From: Halichoerus grypus
Lineage: Eukaryota; Chordata; Mammalia; Carnivora; Phocidae
DNA: 64,000 nucleotides
NCBI RefSeq assembly: GCF_964656455.1
Contig: NC_135725.1
Coordinates: forward strand, 47,375,688 to 47,439,687
Direction: 5' to 3'
The position numbers and the translations under genes were made by a program. The notes below the pieces were generated by a model. That model had not been told where the DNA came from. It saw nothing but the letters and a program-made list of their open reading frames with translations, and searched no databases. Within the stretch, counting starts at the first letter, position 1. Each line of letters starts with the position of its first letter. Below are positions 21,020 to 33,017 of this stretch, piece by piece.

Positions 21020-22534
21020 CTCTTTCGTTGGCAGAAAAGTCTCCTGCCTTATGAGTATTTAAAAGGGAGTCTGTCAACTTTTCTGAGAACTTCAAGTCCA
21101 TCAGTTCAGTTGACTCACACCACACCCCCTGTTGCCATCCACAACCACAGCACTTTACATTTGAAGTGGAATCTGGACTCCTTGATCCCTCACCCTCCCC
21201 TCCTGACTGATTTCATGCCATGGCCTCTCCTGGTTCTTAAATCCTCTCTCCATTTCTATCCTTCACCCCTTTCAACCAGTGCTTCCGGACAAGCCAGTAT
21301 CTCACAACTGCTCATGTTCGACCTTGGATCTTTGGTAGCTTCAGAATAATTCATCCCTCCACGTTTCTATTTCTCTCCAAACAGTTGTATAAATAAGTGG
21401 AATCGAAATGGGGATATTGAGAGGATTGAGTTAATGATTTCAAGGATCTCCGAAGAGTTAGCCTGAATTCAGCTTTGTGTGTTATCATCATGAAACATCA
21501 TCATCATTATTCTTATCCAGATGAAGAGCAGAATCTTTTAGGATCATCCAGTTCCCTCTGTCTTAATATTGGATTTCTCAAGGCAATCTTTTCCTGGCCT
21601 GAGTGGATTTATCAACTAGGTAGAGCGCTCAGGCAGGGCGAGTATCCCCTCTCCTTCCTCAGAGTGTGAGCAGCTGGGGTCTGGTACCATTGTCTTGTGA
21701 GCTGGTTGGTGTGACTCCTCTCATCTTTCTTCAGAGCTGAGCATATGTGGATTGAATGAAAGAAAAATCAGGTGGCTGGTCTTGCAACGCTGAGGGCTGC
21801 TTGGGACCCCCGAGTTGGTCTTGTGTGAGCCTCTGGCGGTGGCAGCCATGTCCTGACTTGGGGTAATTCAGTACAGCCTTCATTCCCCCCTCTGCCAGAG
21901 CTGCTGGTGCCCAGTGTTGCTGCATTCAATTTTGCTGATGTACACTCTGTCATTTTCTCAGCAGAGGCCAGTCTTTCACATTCTGACATTCAGATGTAAC
22001 ATTTGTCTTCCCCCCCCAACCCGCCCCGTACACCACTGTCATGTTTTGCTTTCTAGGAAAGTTGAAATGAGAAACAGAGAACTGATGTCTTCAAAATGGT
22101 AGAGAAACCCGGTGCAGCCCCTTGACCTTTCTTTTACTTCCCTTTGTATGATCCTCACGATGATGTAGAACAAGATGTGGGAGCAGCAAGTCAGAGTGTG
22201 TCCAGTAACGCGCTGTGGAAAAATGAAGATATTCCAATTCTTTTTGTTGTTGTTATTTAAACTGAAAATGCAATATCATGAATAAGGAAAGGCAAGAAGG
22301 CTGTTTCTCCCTGACATCATAGCCTGGACCTCCCCCCCCTGCATTCTGAGCACCAGGCAGATGACCAGACTAAGATGGCCAATAGAAACATGCAGACTGA
22401 ATGAACTACTGAAAGTCATTACTTTCTGTGCTGGATGTTTCTCCTGAGAGACACAATCAGTGAATCCCCCGTGCCCAGTCCAGAAATTTTGAGGCAAAGA
22501 AGTGTGCCGTAGTTTAGGTAAAATTAGCACACTA
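21020..22534. other. Noncoding DNA, unit 2 start
   Basis: Counterpart of 1-1516; nothing recognised as a gene. Confidence 0.55.
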
Positions 22535-22668
22535 GGGGAGCCTGAGTGGCTCAGTCCATTGAGGATCTGATTCTTATTCTCCCCTCAGGTCTTGATCTCA
22601 CACTGTGAGTTCAGGCCCCATGTTGCGCTCTACCCTGTGTGTGGAGCCTACTTAAAAAAAATTTCAAA
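22535..22668 (+). mobile_element. Old tRNA-Lys-type SINE, unit 2
   Basis: Orthologous copy of the element at 1517-1650, with small differences such as 'catgttgcgc' for 'catgttgggc'. Confidence 0.75.
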
Positions 22669-24071
22669 ATTGAAAAGTAAGGACTGTGGTGGCAAAATTA
22701 ATGTTTTCCTTTCTCAAGGTAAAATGAATACAGTAGACTCTTTCCTCTACTTGGAGAAAACAAACGTTCACCCTCAGTATCTGAGGACTGTTGACACTTT
22801 TGATACCTGGTCAGGAGAGGAGGAGGTCAGCACCGAGTGCTAGGGTCCCCAGCACAAAACTCCAGGGGCAAGGGCAAGGATCTAGGGCCAGTCATTGCTT
22901 TGCTGACAAGGAAACCAGCCCCTGCACAGTAGGGGCATCTAAAGTCCTCAAGACATGCTGAGCCTGCCCTCAGGGAGTGAGTCCAGGAGAGCTTGGGTGG
23001 AAGACACTCAGTCACTCCAGAGGAAAAATGTTAGTAGAGGTGATAACTACCTTGTCAGGGAGGTGTGGCTGGGAAAATCCATTTAGCAGGAATTAGAACC
23101 TTCACACCTCCACATCCAGACAAGAACCAGGCTTCCTGCTGGGGACACTGGCACAGTCTTGAAGCGGTCTAACAAAACCTTAGTATTTATTGTCTCTAAT
23201 TGGGTTGTCTTCGGTATGACACAAGAAACAATGATATAGAATTCTTGGAAGATACCCAAACGGTGCAAGATGAGGACGACAAACCTAGGAATAAGAGGAA
23301 TAATTTAGGATTGGAGGATTTTTCTCTCCATCATTTCCTACATCTCAAAGTCTAACCTGGAGAGGGGATCTGTGCTTACTTGTGAGCTACAATCCGATGT
23401 CTTGTGGATATTGCTTGTCTGAGCCTTGATGTGATGCAGGCTTTGCAATAAAATACAAAGAGATTATGTTTTATGATTTAGTTGTACAACACTTACTCAG
23501 CACATCAGTATTTACCTAGTGCTAAACAGAAAACAAATTTTGAGAATGCCTTCAAGAGTATGTAGTAGCAGGTGAAGTTAAAAATGATTTTGTCATATGA
23601 GGCAACATTAAAGTTCAGTACACTAAAAACAGATGTTAATAATAATTTAATTTTTCACTTGCTTTTAGCCATTTGGAATGATTTTACCTGTTTAAGTACA
23701 GCAAAATCGTTATGTCTTTTTAGAAATTGTTAATTTGCATATGTACGTTATATATTACAATTATTCTATGTAAGTAAACTACAAGTCATTCATCACATTT
23801 ACTTTTATACTTAAGCATCAATAGCTTTAAAATTTAATTTTTTGCTTAAAATTTTTAGTCATTCTTAACCCTGAAGTGGATAAACTTTACACTTTCTTTT
23901 TTAGGTATAAAGCAGAGAGATAAATACAATATGTAACGATATATACTGCGTATCCATGCTATTAAGTTTTCTTGGAAGGTTCAATTAAAAAACATCGAAA
24001 AAACTCTGGAGGCAGGGGATAATACTGGCAAGATAACAAATGGTTGAGAAAACCATGCTCTAAACCCAAGG
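22669..24071. other. Noncoding DNA and A-type upstream block, unit 2
   Basis: Counterpart of 1651-2974, continuing without interruption through the L1 target site into the A-type promoter. Confidence 0.6.
23979..23996. other. Empty L1 target site, unit 2
   Basis: 'ttaaaaaacatcgaaaa' runs straight into 'actctggaggcagggg'. In units 1 and 3 the L1 occupies this point between 'aaaaaacat' and 'aaaaaacacc'. It defines the L1 ends and the AT-rich endonuclease-type target. Confidence 0.85.
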
Positions 24072-24157
24072 AGAAAGTGCAGAAAGGAAAGTAAAAAGAG
24101 AAGTAGAAAGTAAGGGAAACGTTCAGAAATTGAAAACTCCTATGTCCCCTACTTAAG
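24072..24157 (+). promoter_or_regulatory. A-type IFN-alpha virus-response promoter, unit 2
   Basis: GAAA repeats including an intact 'gggaaacgttcag', an ISRE-like 'gaaattgaaaact' and TATA-like 'tacttaag' (24150-24157). This promoter retains the elements altered in the L1-bearing copies. Confidence 0.78.
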
Positions 24158-24251
24158 CCACACTCACAAGGGAAGATGTTCAGAGCACCCAGGGCCACGG
24201 TTCCCAGACTTGCCCACCCCAGCCAGGCTAGCAGCATCTGCAGATTCCCCA

Positions 24252-24815
24252 GTGGCCCTGCCCTTTTCCTTCTTGGTGGCCCTGGTGGTGCTCAGTTGCA
24301 ACTCGCTCTGCTCTCTGGGATGTGACCTGCCTCAGAACCATGGTCTGTTCGCCTGGAGGGCCTTGACACTCCTGGGACAAATGAAGAGAATGTTTGCTAG
24401 CTCTTGTGACAAGTACACAAGTGACTTTGCCTTCCCCCAGGAGGTGCTGGATGGCAAGCAGTTGCAGAAGGCTCAAGCCCTCTCTGTCGTCCATGTGGTG
24501 AACCAGAAGATCTTCCACCTCTTCTGCACAGAGGCCTCATCTGCTGCTTGGAACGAGACCCTCCTAGAGGAATTCTGCTCCGGACTTTCTGAGCAGCTGA
24601 CCGACCTGGCAACCTGTACCATGCAGGAGGCGCGGCTGGGAGAGCCTCCCCTCATGAAGGTGGACTCCATCCTGAGGAACTACTTCCAAAGAATCTCCCT
24701 CTATCTGCAAGAGAAGCAATACAGCCCTTGTGCCTGGGAGATTGTCAGAGCAGAAATCATGAAAGCCTTGTATTCATCAACAAGCTTGCAAAAAAGATTA
24801 AGGAGCAAGAAGTGA
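24252..24815 (+). pseudogene. IFNA: A-type interferon-alpha with lost start codon (GTG), unit 2
   Basis: 188-codon interferon-alpha frame with intact signal-peptide codons, all six cysteines, 'NET' sequon and normal stop. The initiator is GTG (24252-24254). The only upstream ATG (24176) is out of frame. About ten substitutions separate it from the unit 1 A copy, including 'MKRMFASS' for 'MRRMSASS' and '[11 protein letters not shown]' for '[11 protein letters not shown]', the second next to conserved Cys99. GTG initiation is inefficient in mammals, so this is probably not translated normally. The start codon hit differs from the AAG of units 1 and 3. Confidence 0.83.
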
Positions 24816-25558
24816 GACCCGGTTCAACATGGAAATGATTCCCTCTGACTAATAATATCACACTCCCTGGAGTTCTGCCATGTCAAACTGTCACTTCTGC
24901 TGTCCTGGTGACATGAATAGACTCAATTTGTCACATGTTCTCAGGAGTATTAAGCACATCAAGTTAACTCTACAGACACTTGTCGCTTTCAGATGACCAT
25001 ACTGATCTACCTATTTAAGTATATATGTATTTCACTGTAAGATTTAAATTATTTTTTATTGTATAATAATAGGTGTACCTTTATTTTGTGGTTAATAGAA
25101 ATATATGTGTTTTACATTTATTACATTTTTTATTTTTTGTTCATTAAATGTTTGTATAGAAAAATTCTTGTATTTGTTTCTTATTGAAGGATGAAACAAG
25201 TCCAATTACAACCTGATGAAAGAAATGCATTGTAGAACTCATTGACTCATTATTTAATGATTCGCATTAGTAGTAAAACCATAGACTTCCTTGAAGCCAG
25301 TTTGTATGTTGTCATCAGGATAAAGGCGGACATAACAAATCCAATGCTCTGTCTGTATCTTTGAGTTTTGTAGGAAAACCAACCTCCAAACGATAGTCAT
25401 AGGGAAGTAATACCAGTTAAGTTAAAGGGTAGAATGAGAAGAAGGGAAAATATGAATTCTAGAAGCAGACGAGGAAACATACATGTCAGGACATAGAATC
25501 AAAAGCGCTAGATAGCTTCCACATTAGACTGGTAGACATCCAAGTGTGACTATTCTTT
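24816..25558 (+). other. 3' UTR and downstream flank of A-type gene, unit 2
   Basis: AT-rich. The poly(A) hexamer of unit 1 reads AATATA here (about 25100), though an ATTAAA lies about 40 bp on (near 25144). No other gene. Confidence 0.55.
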
Positions 25559-25575
25559 ATAAATGGATCCTTGAG

Positions 25576-25781
25576 GGCGCCTGGGTGGCTCAGTTGGTTA
25601 AGCGACTGCCTTCGGCTCAGGTCATGATCCTGGAGTCCCAGGATGGAGTCCCGCATCAGACTCCCTGCTTGTCAGGGAGTCTGCTTCTCCCTCTGACCCT
25701 CCTCCCTCTCATGCTCTCTGTCTCTCATTCTCTCTCTCTCAAATAAATAAATAAAATCTTTAAAAAAAATAAAAATAAAAA
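25576..25781 (+). mobile_element. Young tRNA-Lys carnivore SINE, only in unit 2
   Basis: A complete, little-diverged SINE: 'ggcgcctgggtggctcagt' head, 'gttaagcgactgccttcgg', 'ggctcaggtcatgatcctgg', (CT)-rich stretch, 'aaataaataaataaaatc' and A-rich tail. Perfect 17-bp target duplications 'ataaatggatccttgag' flank it (25559-25575 and 25782-25798). Units 1 and 3 have the single uninterrupted site, so it inserted after the units separated. Confidence 0.95.
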
Positions 25782-25798
25782 ATAAATGGATCCTTGAG

Positions 25799-26424
25799 TC
25801 TGCCATTTACAAGCCATTCCATTCATTTAAGGCCCAGCAAGGGAAGTGGTCCTGAGGGCTGAGAGTGTAGAATAAGAAAAGGACTTAAAAGTGATGCCTC
25901 AAAGGTCCAGTGGTTAAGGGAGAAAAGAGCCACACTACAAACAAAGGAGGAATGGCCCTGAGGCAGTAGGGTAAGAGCGAATATTGATTAAGAGTGTATT
26001 TCAAAGCCAAAAAAGGCTTCAAGGAATTGCATCATAGCCAAAGGTGAATGGAAAGTGCCCCAAGGCTGGAAGTGGAGGGGGTGTGACCCAGGTGCAAGCT
26101 GGTTTGACTGAATCAATCACCAAAAACCATACTGGCTGAGGAGGAAAGGTGAGGAACAGAAGGGAAGCTAGTGAGTATAGATAGGAAATAGTTTTGAGAG
26201 ATTTACCTTTTTTGGGCAAATTAAAGTTTGATGAAAAAAATGAAAAAATAATTGATATGAACGATGTATTCTAATCTCTTCTAATGTATGAAAAGCAAAT
26301 ATAAAAAAGCAAACAAAAATTAAAGACATGCAAGTGTACAGGAACATTCTGCAAATGAAAACTACCCTGTTCTATTTACGAGTCACGAGTAGAAAGAACA
26401 GGAGACGATCTGGGGTCCACGGCG
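25799..26424. other. Noncoding DNA, unit 2
   Basis: Counterpart of 11689-12289; no gene seen. It holds a short stretch (gctgagagtgtagaataag, about 25859) missing from units 1 and 3. Confidence 0.5.
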
Positions 26425-26714
26425 GCCCCCACTCGTCCCCCAGGCCACCAGAAGCCCTCAGGTGCTGTGCCCAACCCCTCTGCGGGGCTCCGGCTGGTTC
26501 CCTGTGGCAGCCTCTCAGCTCTGGGCTGTGACCTGCCTCCAGGCCCGGGTGGCTACACAGGAGGACTTGTTGCTTCTGACACAGAGGAGGAGGGTCTGTC
26601 CTTTCCCCTGACTGAGGGACATCTCCTCTGGGACATGGTGGGTCGCCTCCAGGTCCAGAGGCGTGGGCCATCTCTGTCCTTCACGAGATGCTCCAGCAGA
26701 CCTTCACCCTCTGA
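26425..26714 (+). pseudogene. IFNW: Truncated interferon-omega-like pseudogene, unit 2
   Basis: Same relic as at 12290-12583, further damaged. It has a 3-base insertion near 26625 and a one-base deletion in 'gtccagaggcgtggg' that shifts the frame before the 'ISVLHEMLQQ' block. No ATG. Nonfunctional. Confidence 0.65.
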
Positions 26715-29089
26715 GTCAAAATCAGGAGACCCATCTCTTCATATTCAAATGAAGAAATAAGGCAAGGGATAATAAAACAAAAAAGAAAGCAGGAAAGGGA
26801 CCCGGAAATGATATTCTTGACCTAAACATAAAGTCACATGCCCACATGTTCCGTCTTTCCAAGGACTCTTCTTTCTGCTTCAGTCATCGAAGGCATTGAG
26901 TTAAATTATTCAAAATTGTGGTTAAAATGTGTCTGTGAACCTGAGTATCTCTAAGGGCATCCCTCCGTAGGTGAGGGCTATACTGAAGTTGTTCACGGGT
27001 TCGTGTATTGCAGGATCCTTGGTTTCCTGTCCAACACTGAACCACTTGGAACTTTTTCCTGACCTCACAGCAGGAGCACCAACAACAGAAACAACCACAA
27101 AATGCAAGACAATTGAAAACAACAACTCTTCTTAGATCCATTCACAACTGAGGTTCCAGGGCCAGCCTCAGTACTGGCAACCAGAGAAAAAGAGCATGCA
27201 GACAATCACACCTTACCAGGACCAGGGATTGGGAGGAACACGAGCTGTAATGGAAGCATTGCTTGAGGCTCTGTGTGCTTACACTGCAGAGTTACCAACT
27301 CCAGGGCTCCCTAGTTACTGGAGCCCACAGGTTTGTGAATTTTACCTTCAGAATCCCCACTAGGCTCTCCCTGTGAAGATCAGAGGAAAATCTGCTGGCT
27401 TTTCCAGCAGAGGGAGGGGGAAAGGAATCCTCCTAAAATAGTCTGAATCTACCTCTTCAGAGAAGTAGAGGACAAGGGATTGTGTCACCAGGATCTTGAA
27501 GGAGGGATGTCGACAAGAGGGGAAAGCTGACTTCCCACTGGTAGATGCTTATGTGAATCTGGAATCTCCAACATTTCACGTCCTGGAGACATTCAATCCC
27601 AATTGTTTGTTGCATATTTGGAAATCGAGGCATGGTATTGAAAGTCCTTCTGTCTGAATGAGTGTGGAATGAGAAAATGCCCTAAGGCTTTGGAGCACCT
27701 TTCACTTTTAAGGCTGAGAAAGAGAAGGGGAGCCTGCCAAGGGCACAGAGATGGGGCAGCCAGTGCAGGTGGGACACAACCAGGGAAGAATGATCTCCAG
27801 AAAGTGTGGAAGAAGAGAGGTTTCAGAATTTCCCAAGATGAACCTTTGGTAGTAATTTATCACATGGCCTCTAGTACTAGGCACTTCTTCTAGCTTCTGC
27901 TTGCGATCTAGTTGTTTGACCTTGAGAAACTCACTTGAGAACTCTGAAGCTCAGTTTTCCCAAATGTGAAGTGGGGTGGAAATATTCCTAGAGCTGTTGT
28001 AATAATGGAATAGCACATTTAAATGTATCTAGTGTCTTCCACTGAGAGTTGAAGAAATGATGACTATTATTTTTTTCATAGACATCTCTAAGAGAAAAGT
28101 GATCTTCTCCTAGCCTTCTCACTGTAACTGACTGCAAACTGTTGATTCTCTAAAATACCAAACCGGGAACAGGTGGTCCATGAATGGAATGTAATTATAG
28201 ACACAATAATATCGTATGTATCCATATACACTGTACGGACATACACATACTCTAGACATTCTGTTAGAGCACATTTTCCTGTCCTCCCTGCTTCCCCAGA
28301 CCCCATCCTTTCACTCCCAAAGCACAGTGTTTCCCTCTCCCCCAGGGTAGAAACCCCCAGTGAGCTCTGCCCTCCTCCCTCCCTCCTCAGGAGCCTCTCC
28401 TGCCCATTCATACAGCTGCTTCCTTTCCCTTTGTGGTTTCTGTCTGGCCATTTTACTTCCTATTACAAGGCCGCCTATGAAGGGCAAAAGTTGTTTTAAG
28501 TTTCTAGGTGTTTTGGAACTCTCTTCCTTTCTCCTGGTGACTATTTCTGGACCCGAGGGAATGTCCCTGCTGCAGTGATGTAACAGTGGCTGTAGCAAAA
28601 GGGAAACAGGAGTGGAAGGTTGCTGTTCCGTGGCCCGTCACAATCTTTCCGGGGGCGGGGGGTGGTTGCCAGCGAGTGGGCAAGGTAAGCTAGACAGTGA
28701 CCAAGTCTGGAGACTGGGCTTGTCTTGTATGTAGAAGTCTGTCCCTGGTGGGAGAGTTTCCTCCGGGCCAAAAAAAGGCTCTTTCCTGGAATGAACTGAC
28801 TCTGCGAGTGGAATATGCCAATTTCCATGGCTTTTTATGAACTTTTACAAAAATATACTTTTTTTTTTGTAAAAAAGAGCATATGTTTACAGCCAAAGTG
28901 AGTAGAGGGTCCTGAGTTTTTTCCTATCCTCCCTGTTTCTGTAGCTGCACAGTCTCTCCCATCACCAGCATCCCCGCACCAGACGGAACAGGTGTTACAG
29001 TTGCTTCCAACAATGTACCAAGTAGTTCTTAGGGTTGGGAACAAGTCTTCAGTATTCCAAGGTGTGTGGTATGCCAAAGCTCAGCCTTG
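26715..29089. other. Noncoding DNA, unit 2
   Basis: Counterpart of 12584-14944. The G run is interrupted here (near 28651). No gene recognised. Confidence 0.5.
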
Positions 29090-29935
29090 GAGCAGTCTCA
29101 CAAAACCTCATCCTCAGTATTTATTGTCCGTCATTGGGTTTTCTTGGGTATCACACAAGAAGCATGGACATGGAATTTGTGGAAGATACACGAAATGTCT
29201 GCAAGATAGTGCCCCACCTAGAAATAACAGGAATGATCTGGGATTGGAGGACTTTCTCTCCATCATTTCCTGGATCTCAATGTCTTACCCGGAGAGGTGA
29301 TCTTCGCTTACTTGTGAGCTGCCATTGGCTACCTGGTGGACATTGCTGATGTTTGAGCCTTGCTGTGAATCAGGCTCTGGAAATAAATACAAATAGATTA
29401 TACTTTATGATTTAATTCTGAAAAACTTATTCAATACATCAGTAATTCTATCTAGTGCTAAATAGAAAAATATTTTGATAGTAACTTGATGAGTATCAAG
29501 CAGCAAGTGAAGTTAAAAATTATTTTCTCATTGAGGCCACCTAAATCCAGTACACTAAAAACAAATGTCCTATAAATAATTTAATTTTTATTGGCTGTTA
29601 GCAAATTGGAATGATTCTAAATATTTAACTATATTGAAATCATTTTTACGTCTTTGTAGAAATTCTTAATTTGCATACTTTTATATTTCCATTGAAATAA
29701 GTAAAAAATTAGAAGTCGCTAATGAAATTTAGTTATCCAGTGAAGAATCAAAGGTATAAAATTGAGCTTTCTGTTTGAAATTTTTAGTCATTCTCCACCC
29801 TGAATTAAATAAACAGAGTAAAATTGTCACTTTCTTTTTTATCTATAAAGCAGCGCTATACATCCATAACTATATAGACTGCAGATCTGTGTTAGTGAGT
29901 TTTCTTGGAAGTTTCAATTACATAAACATTCAAAA
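29090..29935 (+). repeat. B-type upstream block, unit 2
   Basis: Counterpart of 14945-15790. It differs from unit 1 by many substitutions and small indels up to about 29925; beyond that identity becomes very high. Confidence 0.7.
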
Positions 29936-30000
29936 CACTGTAAACGGAGGGGGCAATAAGAAAAAGAAACGGTTGAGAAACCCATGCTCCAAACCCAAGT

Positions 30001-30086
30001 AGAAAGTGCATAATGGAAAGCAAAAAGAGAAGTAGAAAGTAAGGGAAACGTTCAGAAATTGAAAACTCCCATGTCCCCTACTTAAG
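30001..30086 (+). promoter_or_regulatory. B-type IFN-alpha virus-response promoter, unit 2
   Basis: GAAA repeats, ISRE-like 'gaaattgaaaact' and TATA-like 'tacttaag' (30079-30086). The ISRE-like core keeps AACT, unlike the unit 1 and unit 3 B promoters. Confidence 0.8.
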
Positions 30087-30179
30087 CCACACACACAAGG
30101 GAAGATGTTCAGAGAACCTAGAGCCACGGTCCCAGACTTGCCCACCGCAGCCAGGCCAGCAGCATCTGCAGGATCCCCA

Positions 30180-30743
30180 ATGGCCCTGCCCTTTTCCTTC
30201 TTGGTGGCCCTGGTGGTGCTCAGCTGCAACTCGCTCTGCTCTCTGGGATGTGACCTGCCTCAGAACCATGGTCTGTTCGCCTGGAGGGCCTTGACGCTCC
30301 TGGGACAAATGAGGAGAATGTCTGCTAGCTCTTGTGACAAGTACACAAGTGACTTTGCCTTCCCCCAGGAGGTGCTGGAGGGCAAGCAGTTGCAGAAGGC
30401 TCAAGCCCTCTCTGTCGTCCATGTGATGAACCAGAAGATCTTCCACCTCTTCTGCATAGAGGCCTCATCTGCTGCTTGGAACAAGACCCTCCTAGAGGAA
30501 TTCTGCTCCGGACTTTCTGAGCAGCTGACTGACCTGGAAGCCTGTCCCACGCAGGAGGCTGGGGTGGCAGAGACTCCCCTCATGAAGGTGGACTCCATCC
30601 TGAGGAACTACTTCCAAAGAATCTCCCACTATCTGCAAGAGAAGCAATACAGCCCTTGTGCCTGGGAGATTGTCAGAGCAGAAATCACGAGCTCCTTGTT
30701 TTCATCAACGATGTTGCAAGAAAGATTAAGGAGCAAGAAGTGA
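30180..30743 (+). CDS. IFNA: Interferon-alpha, B-type, unit 2
   Basis: Secreted type I interferon, 187 residues, single exon. ATG at 30180, 23-residue signal peptide, mature Cys 1, 29, 69, 86, 99 and 137, helix F '[13 protein letters not shown]', normal stop. It differs from the unit 1 and 3 copies by 'FCIEASS' for 'FCTEASS' and 'WNKT' for 'WNET'; the Asn78 glycosylation sequon is kept. An upstream in-frame ATG at 30105 exists but is probably outside the mRNA. Confidence 0.95.
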   Translation: MALPFSFLVALVVLSCNSLCSLGCDLPQNHGLFAWRALTLLGQMRRMSASSCDKYTSDFAFPQEVLEGKQLQKAQALSVVHVMNQKIFHLFCIEASSAAWNKTLLEEFCSGLSEQLTDLEACPTQEAGVAETPLMKVDSILRNYFQRISHYLQEKQYSPCAWEIVRAEITSSLFSSTMLQERLRSKK

Positions 30744-31040
30744 GACCCGGTTCACCATGGAAATGATTCCCTCTGACTAATTATATCACACTTTCCCTTG
30801 TTCTTCCGTGTCAAAGACTCTCATTGCTGCTGTTATGGTGACATCAACAGAATCCATTTCTTAACGGTTTTCAGAAGTATTAAGCGACATGTCAACTCTA
30901 CAAGCAGTCGTCGCTTACAGTTGACCATGCTCATGTCTATTTATCTATTTAAATATTTATTTATGGAAATGTCTATAAGATTTATATTTTTCATATATTA
31001 TATGCAGCTGTACATGTCATTAATATAATAAAATGTACTC
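30744..31040 (+). other. 3' UTR of B-type interferon with AU-rich element, unit 2
   Basis: ATTTA cluster at 30938-30967 and AATAAA at 31027-31032. Confidence 0.72.
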
Positions 31041-31149
31041 TTGATATTTAATAGGTTTATCTTTTTTTTTTTTAGTGAACTTTCACTACGGGAAGTGTTC
31101 AAAGAGTAACACCACGTCTAATTGCAGCTTGGTTGAAAAATGTAGGGCA

Positions 31150-31334
31150 GTGGGCCACGTAGGCGGCTTAGTTGGCTGAGCGACTGCGTTCGGCTCAGGT
31201 CATGACCCTGCAGTCCCAGGATTGAGTCCTGAGTCAGGATCCCTGCTCGGCGAGGAGTCTGCTACTCCCTTTAACCCTTCCCCCCTCTCATGCTCTCTCT
31301 CTCTGTCAAGTAAATAAAAAAATCTTAAAAAAAA
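31150..31334 (+). mobile_element. tRNA-Lys-derived carnivore SINE, unit 2
   Basis: Counterpart of 17007-17192, with a shorter 'aaataaaaaaatc' end. Confidence 0.9.
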
Positions 31335-33002
31335 GAAAATGGTCAGCAGAATGCATTTACCCATCAGATTACGAACATCTGAAGCAACAACTGACTTCCT
31401 CCAAGACAAGTTGTACGTTGCCCTTAGGCTATAGGACATGTCAAATACAGGTCCTGATGTCTACATCTTTGGTTGTTGTAGGGATAGAAATCTAAAAACA
31501 ATCCTCAGACTTAGTGTTATAATGAAGAAGGGAAGGAAGTGAATTCTCTAACGTGATGCTGGAATGGAGAAAGTCAGGAAGTACACATAAAAGCTGGGGA
31601 CCCCTTGACAGGTGACTGGTAGACATGGAGGCACAAATGTCCAGTGTCAGGGGAGAGGTGATCTTGCGTTTGACAAGAAATGCCATGGCTGAGCTCCATA
31701 TCTAGTAGGGAATGCCAAAAACAGAGGTGTTCATGCGGGGAGACCGTGTAGTGTGAGAAACAGACATAAAGTTGATTCTGAGGCTCTCCAACCATTGAAG
31801 GGAGAGGAGAGAAGAGCCACAAGGAGACAGTGGACTCATGGCCATACAGTACATGGACAATAAGAGAGGATGCCGATGAGTATATTTCAGGACATAAATG
31901 TGCTTTGAAGACCATCAGTGGATTCCTGGAAGATGTGCATTGAAACTGCCTGGCATGTCAGAAAACTAGATGCCTTTGCTGACCTCATGAGAGTCGGTTG
32001 GGTGGAATCATAAGCAGAGACCACACTGGAGCCGATGGGAGCATAAATAAGAGAAGTCAGTGTGTCTGAAGTGGAGAAGAATATAGCATGGCATCTGGGA
32101 ATAATGGGGTTCGTTTTTCTGTGCATAGTTTGCCCTTTTATGCTGTATGTTTTTCCAGAGTGATTTCATGGATTTGATGTTCTGGCAAATCTTATTAATG
32201 GGTTTAATACTGTATTATTTTGAATCATGACTTAATTACTGACAATGGTTTATCCTGTCTTGGTTCTTACTACCTTGTATATCAGCGAGCTGCTCAGCTT
32301 CAAAAATTCACTACTCAAGAATAGATAACTCATTCAATCCTTCATCAAATTGTCTATTACTACTGATAAAAGAATGTTTCCTGGAATGACTGGCTTTATT
32401 AATTAGGTTCCTTAACTCCTCATTGTGACCCTGTTTACTACAGCAGCAGTATACCCCATTTCTTTTTCTCCAGTGTTTGATATGATTCACAATTGTAACA
32501 GAATATTGTGAAGATTAACAGAACTCATGCACTTAAAGGCACCCAGCATTGTATTTTCATAAAGGAACGACTTAAATATGGTACATATCCTCTTGTTTTA
32601 ATTCTGACAGCTACATATGAGAATACTGTTTGTGTCTTTCTACAGAATTCTTGGGAACAGTGTGTCCTATGCTTCAGTAACTGACTTCCAAAGGGGGCAG
32701 CCTCCAAAACCGGAATTCTATCGCGAATTCTAGAGAAGGCTGACCAATTCATTCCCCATGGCAAAGAAGGGTTTTTATTTTTATTCAGTGATGAAAGGGT
32801 GGTTTGTATGAATATCTGAGAGTTGAGAATAAATATCTAGGTGGAAGTGTAGAAGAACATGCTATTTCTTTAACCTTCTAGCACCTGCCCCTGTCCTGCT
32901 CTTCCATACTCTAGGACACATTGCCCTCCTGTTTCCTTCCTCTCTAAGGCAGAAGTCCTGACAGTATCCTTGGCATTCACTCTCGTTACCTCTCAGCTGG
33001 TT
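31335..33002. other. Noncoding DNA downstream of B-type gene, unit 2
   Basis: Nearly identical to 17193-18860; no gene recognised. Confidence 0.5.
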
Positions 33003-33017
33003 CACGCAACAGCTTTC

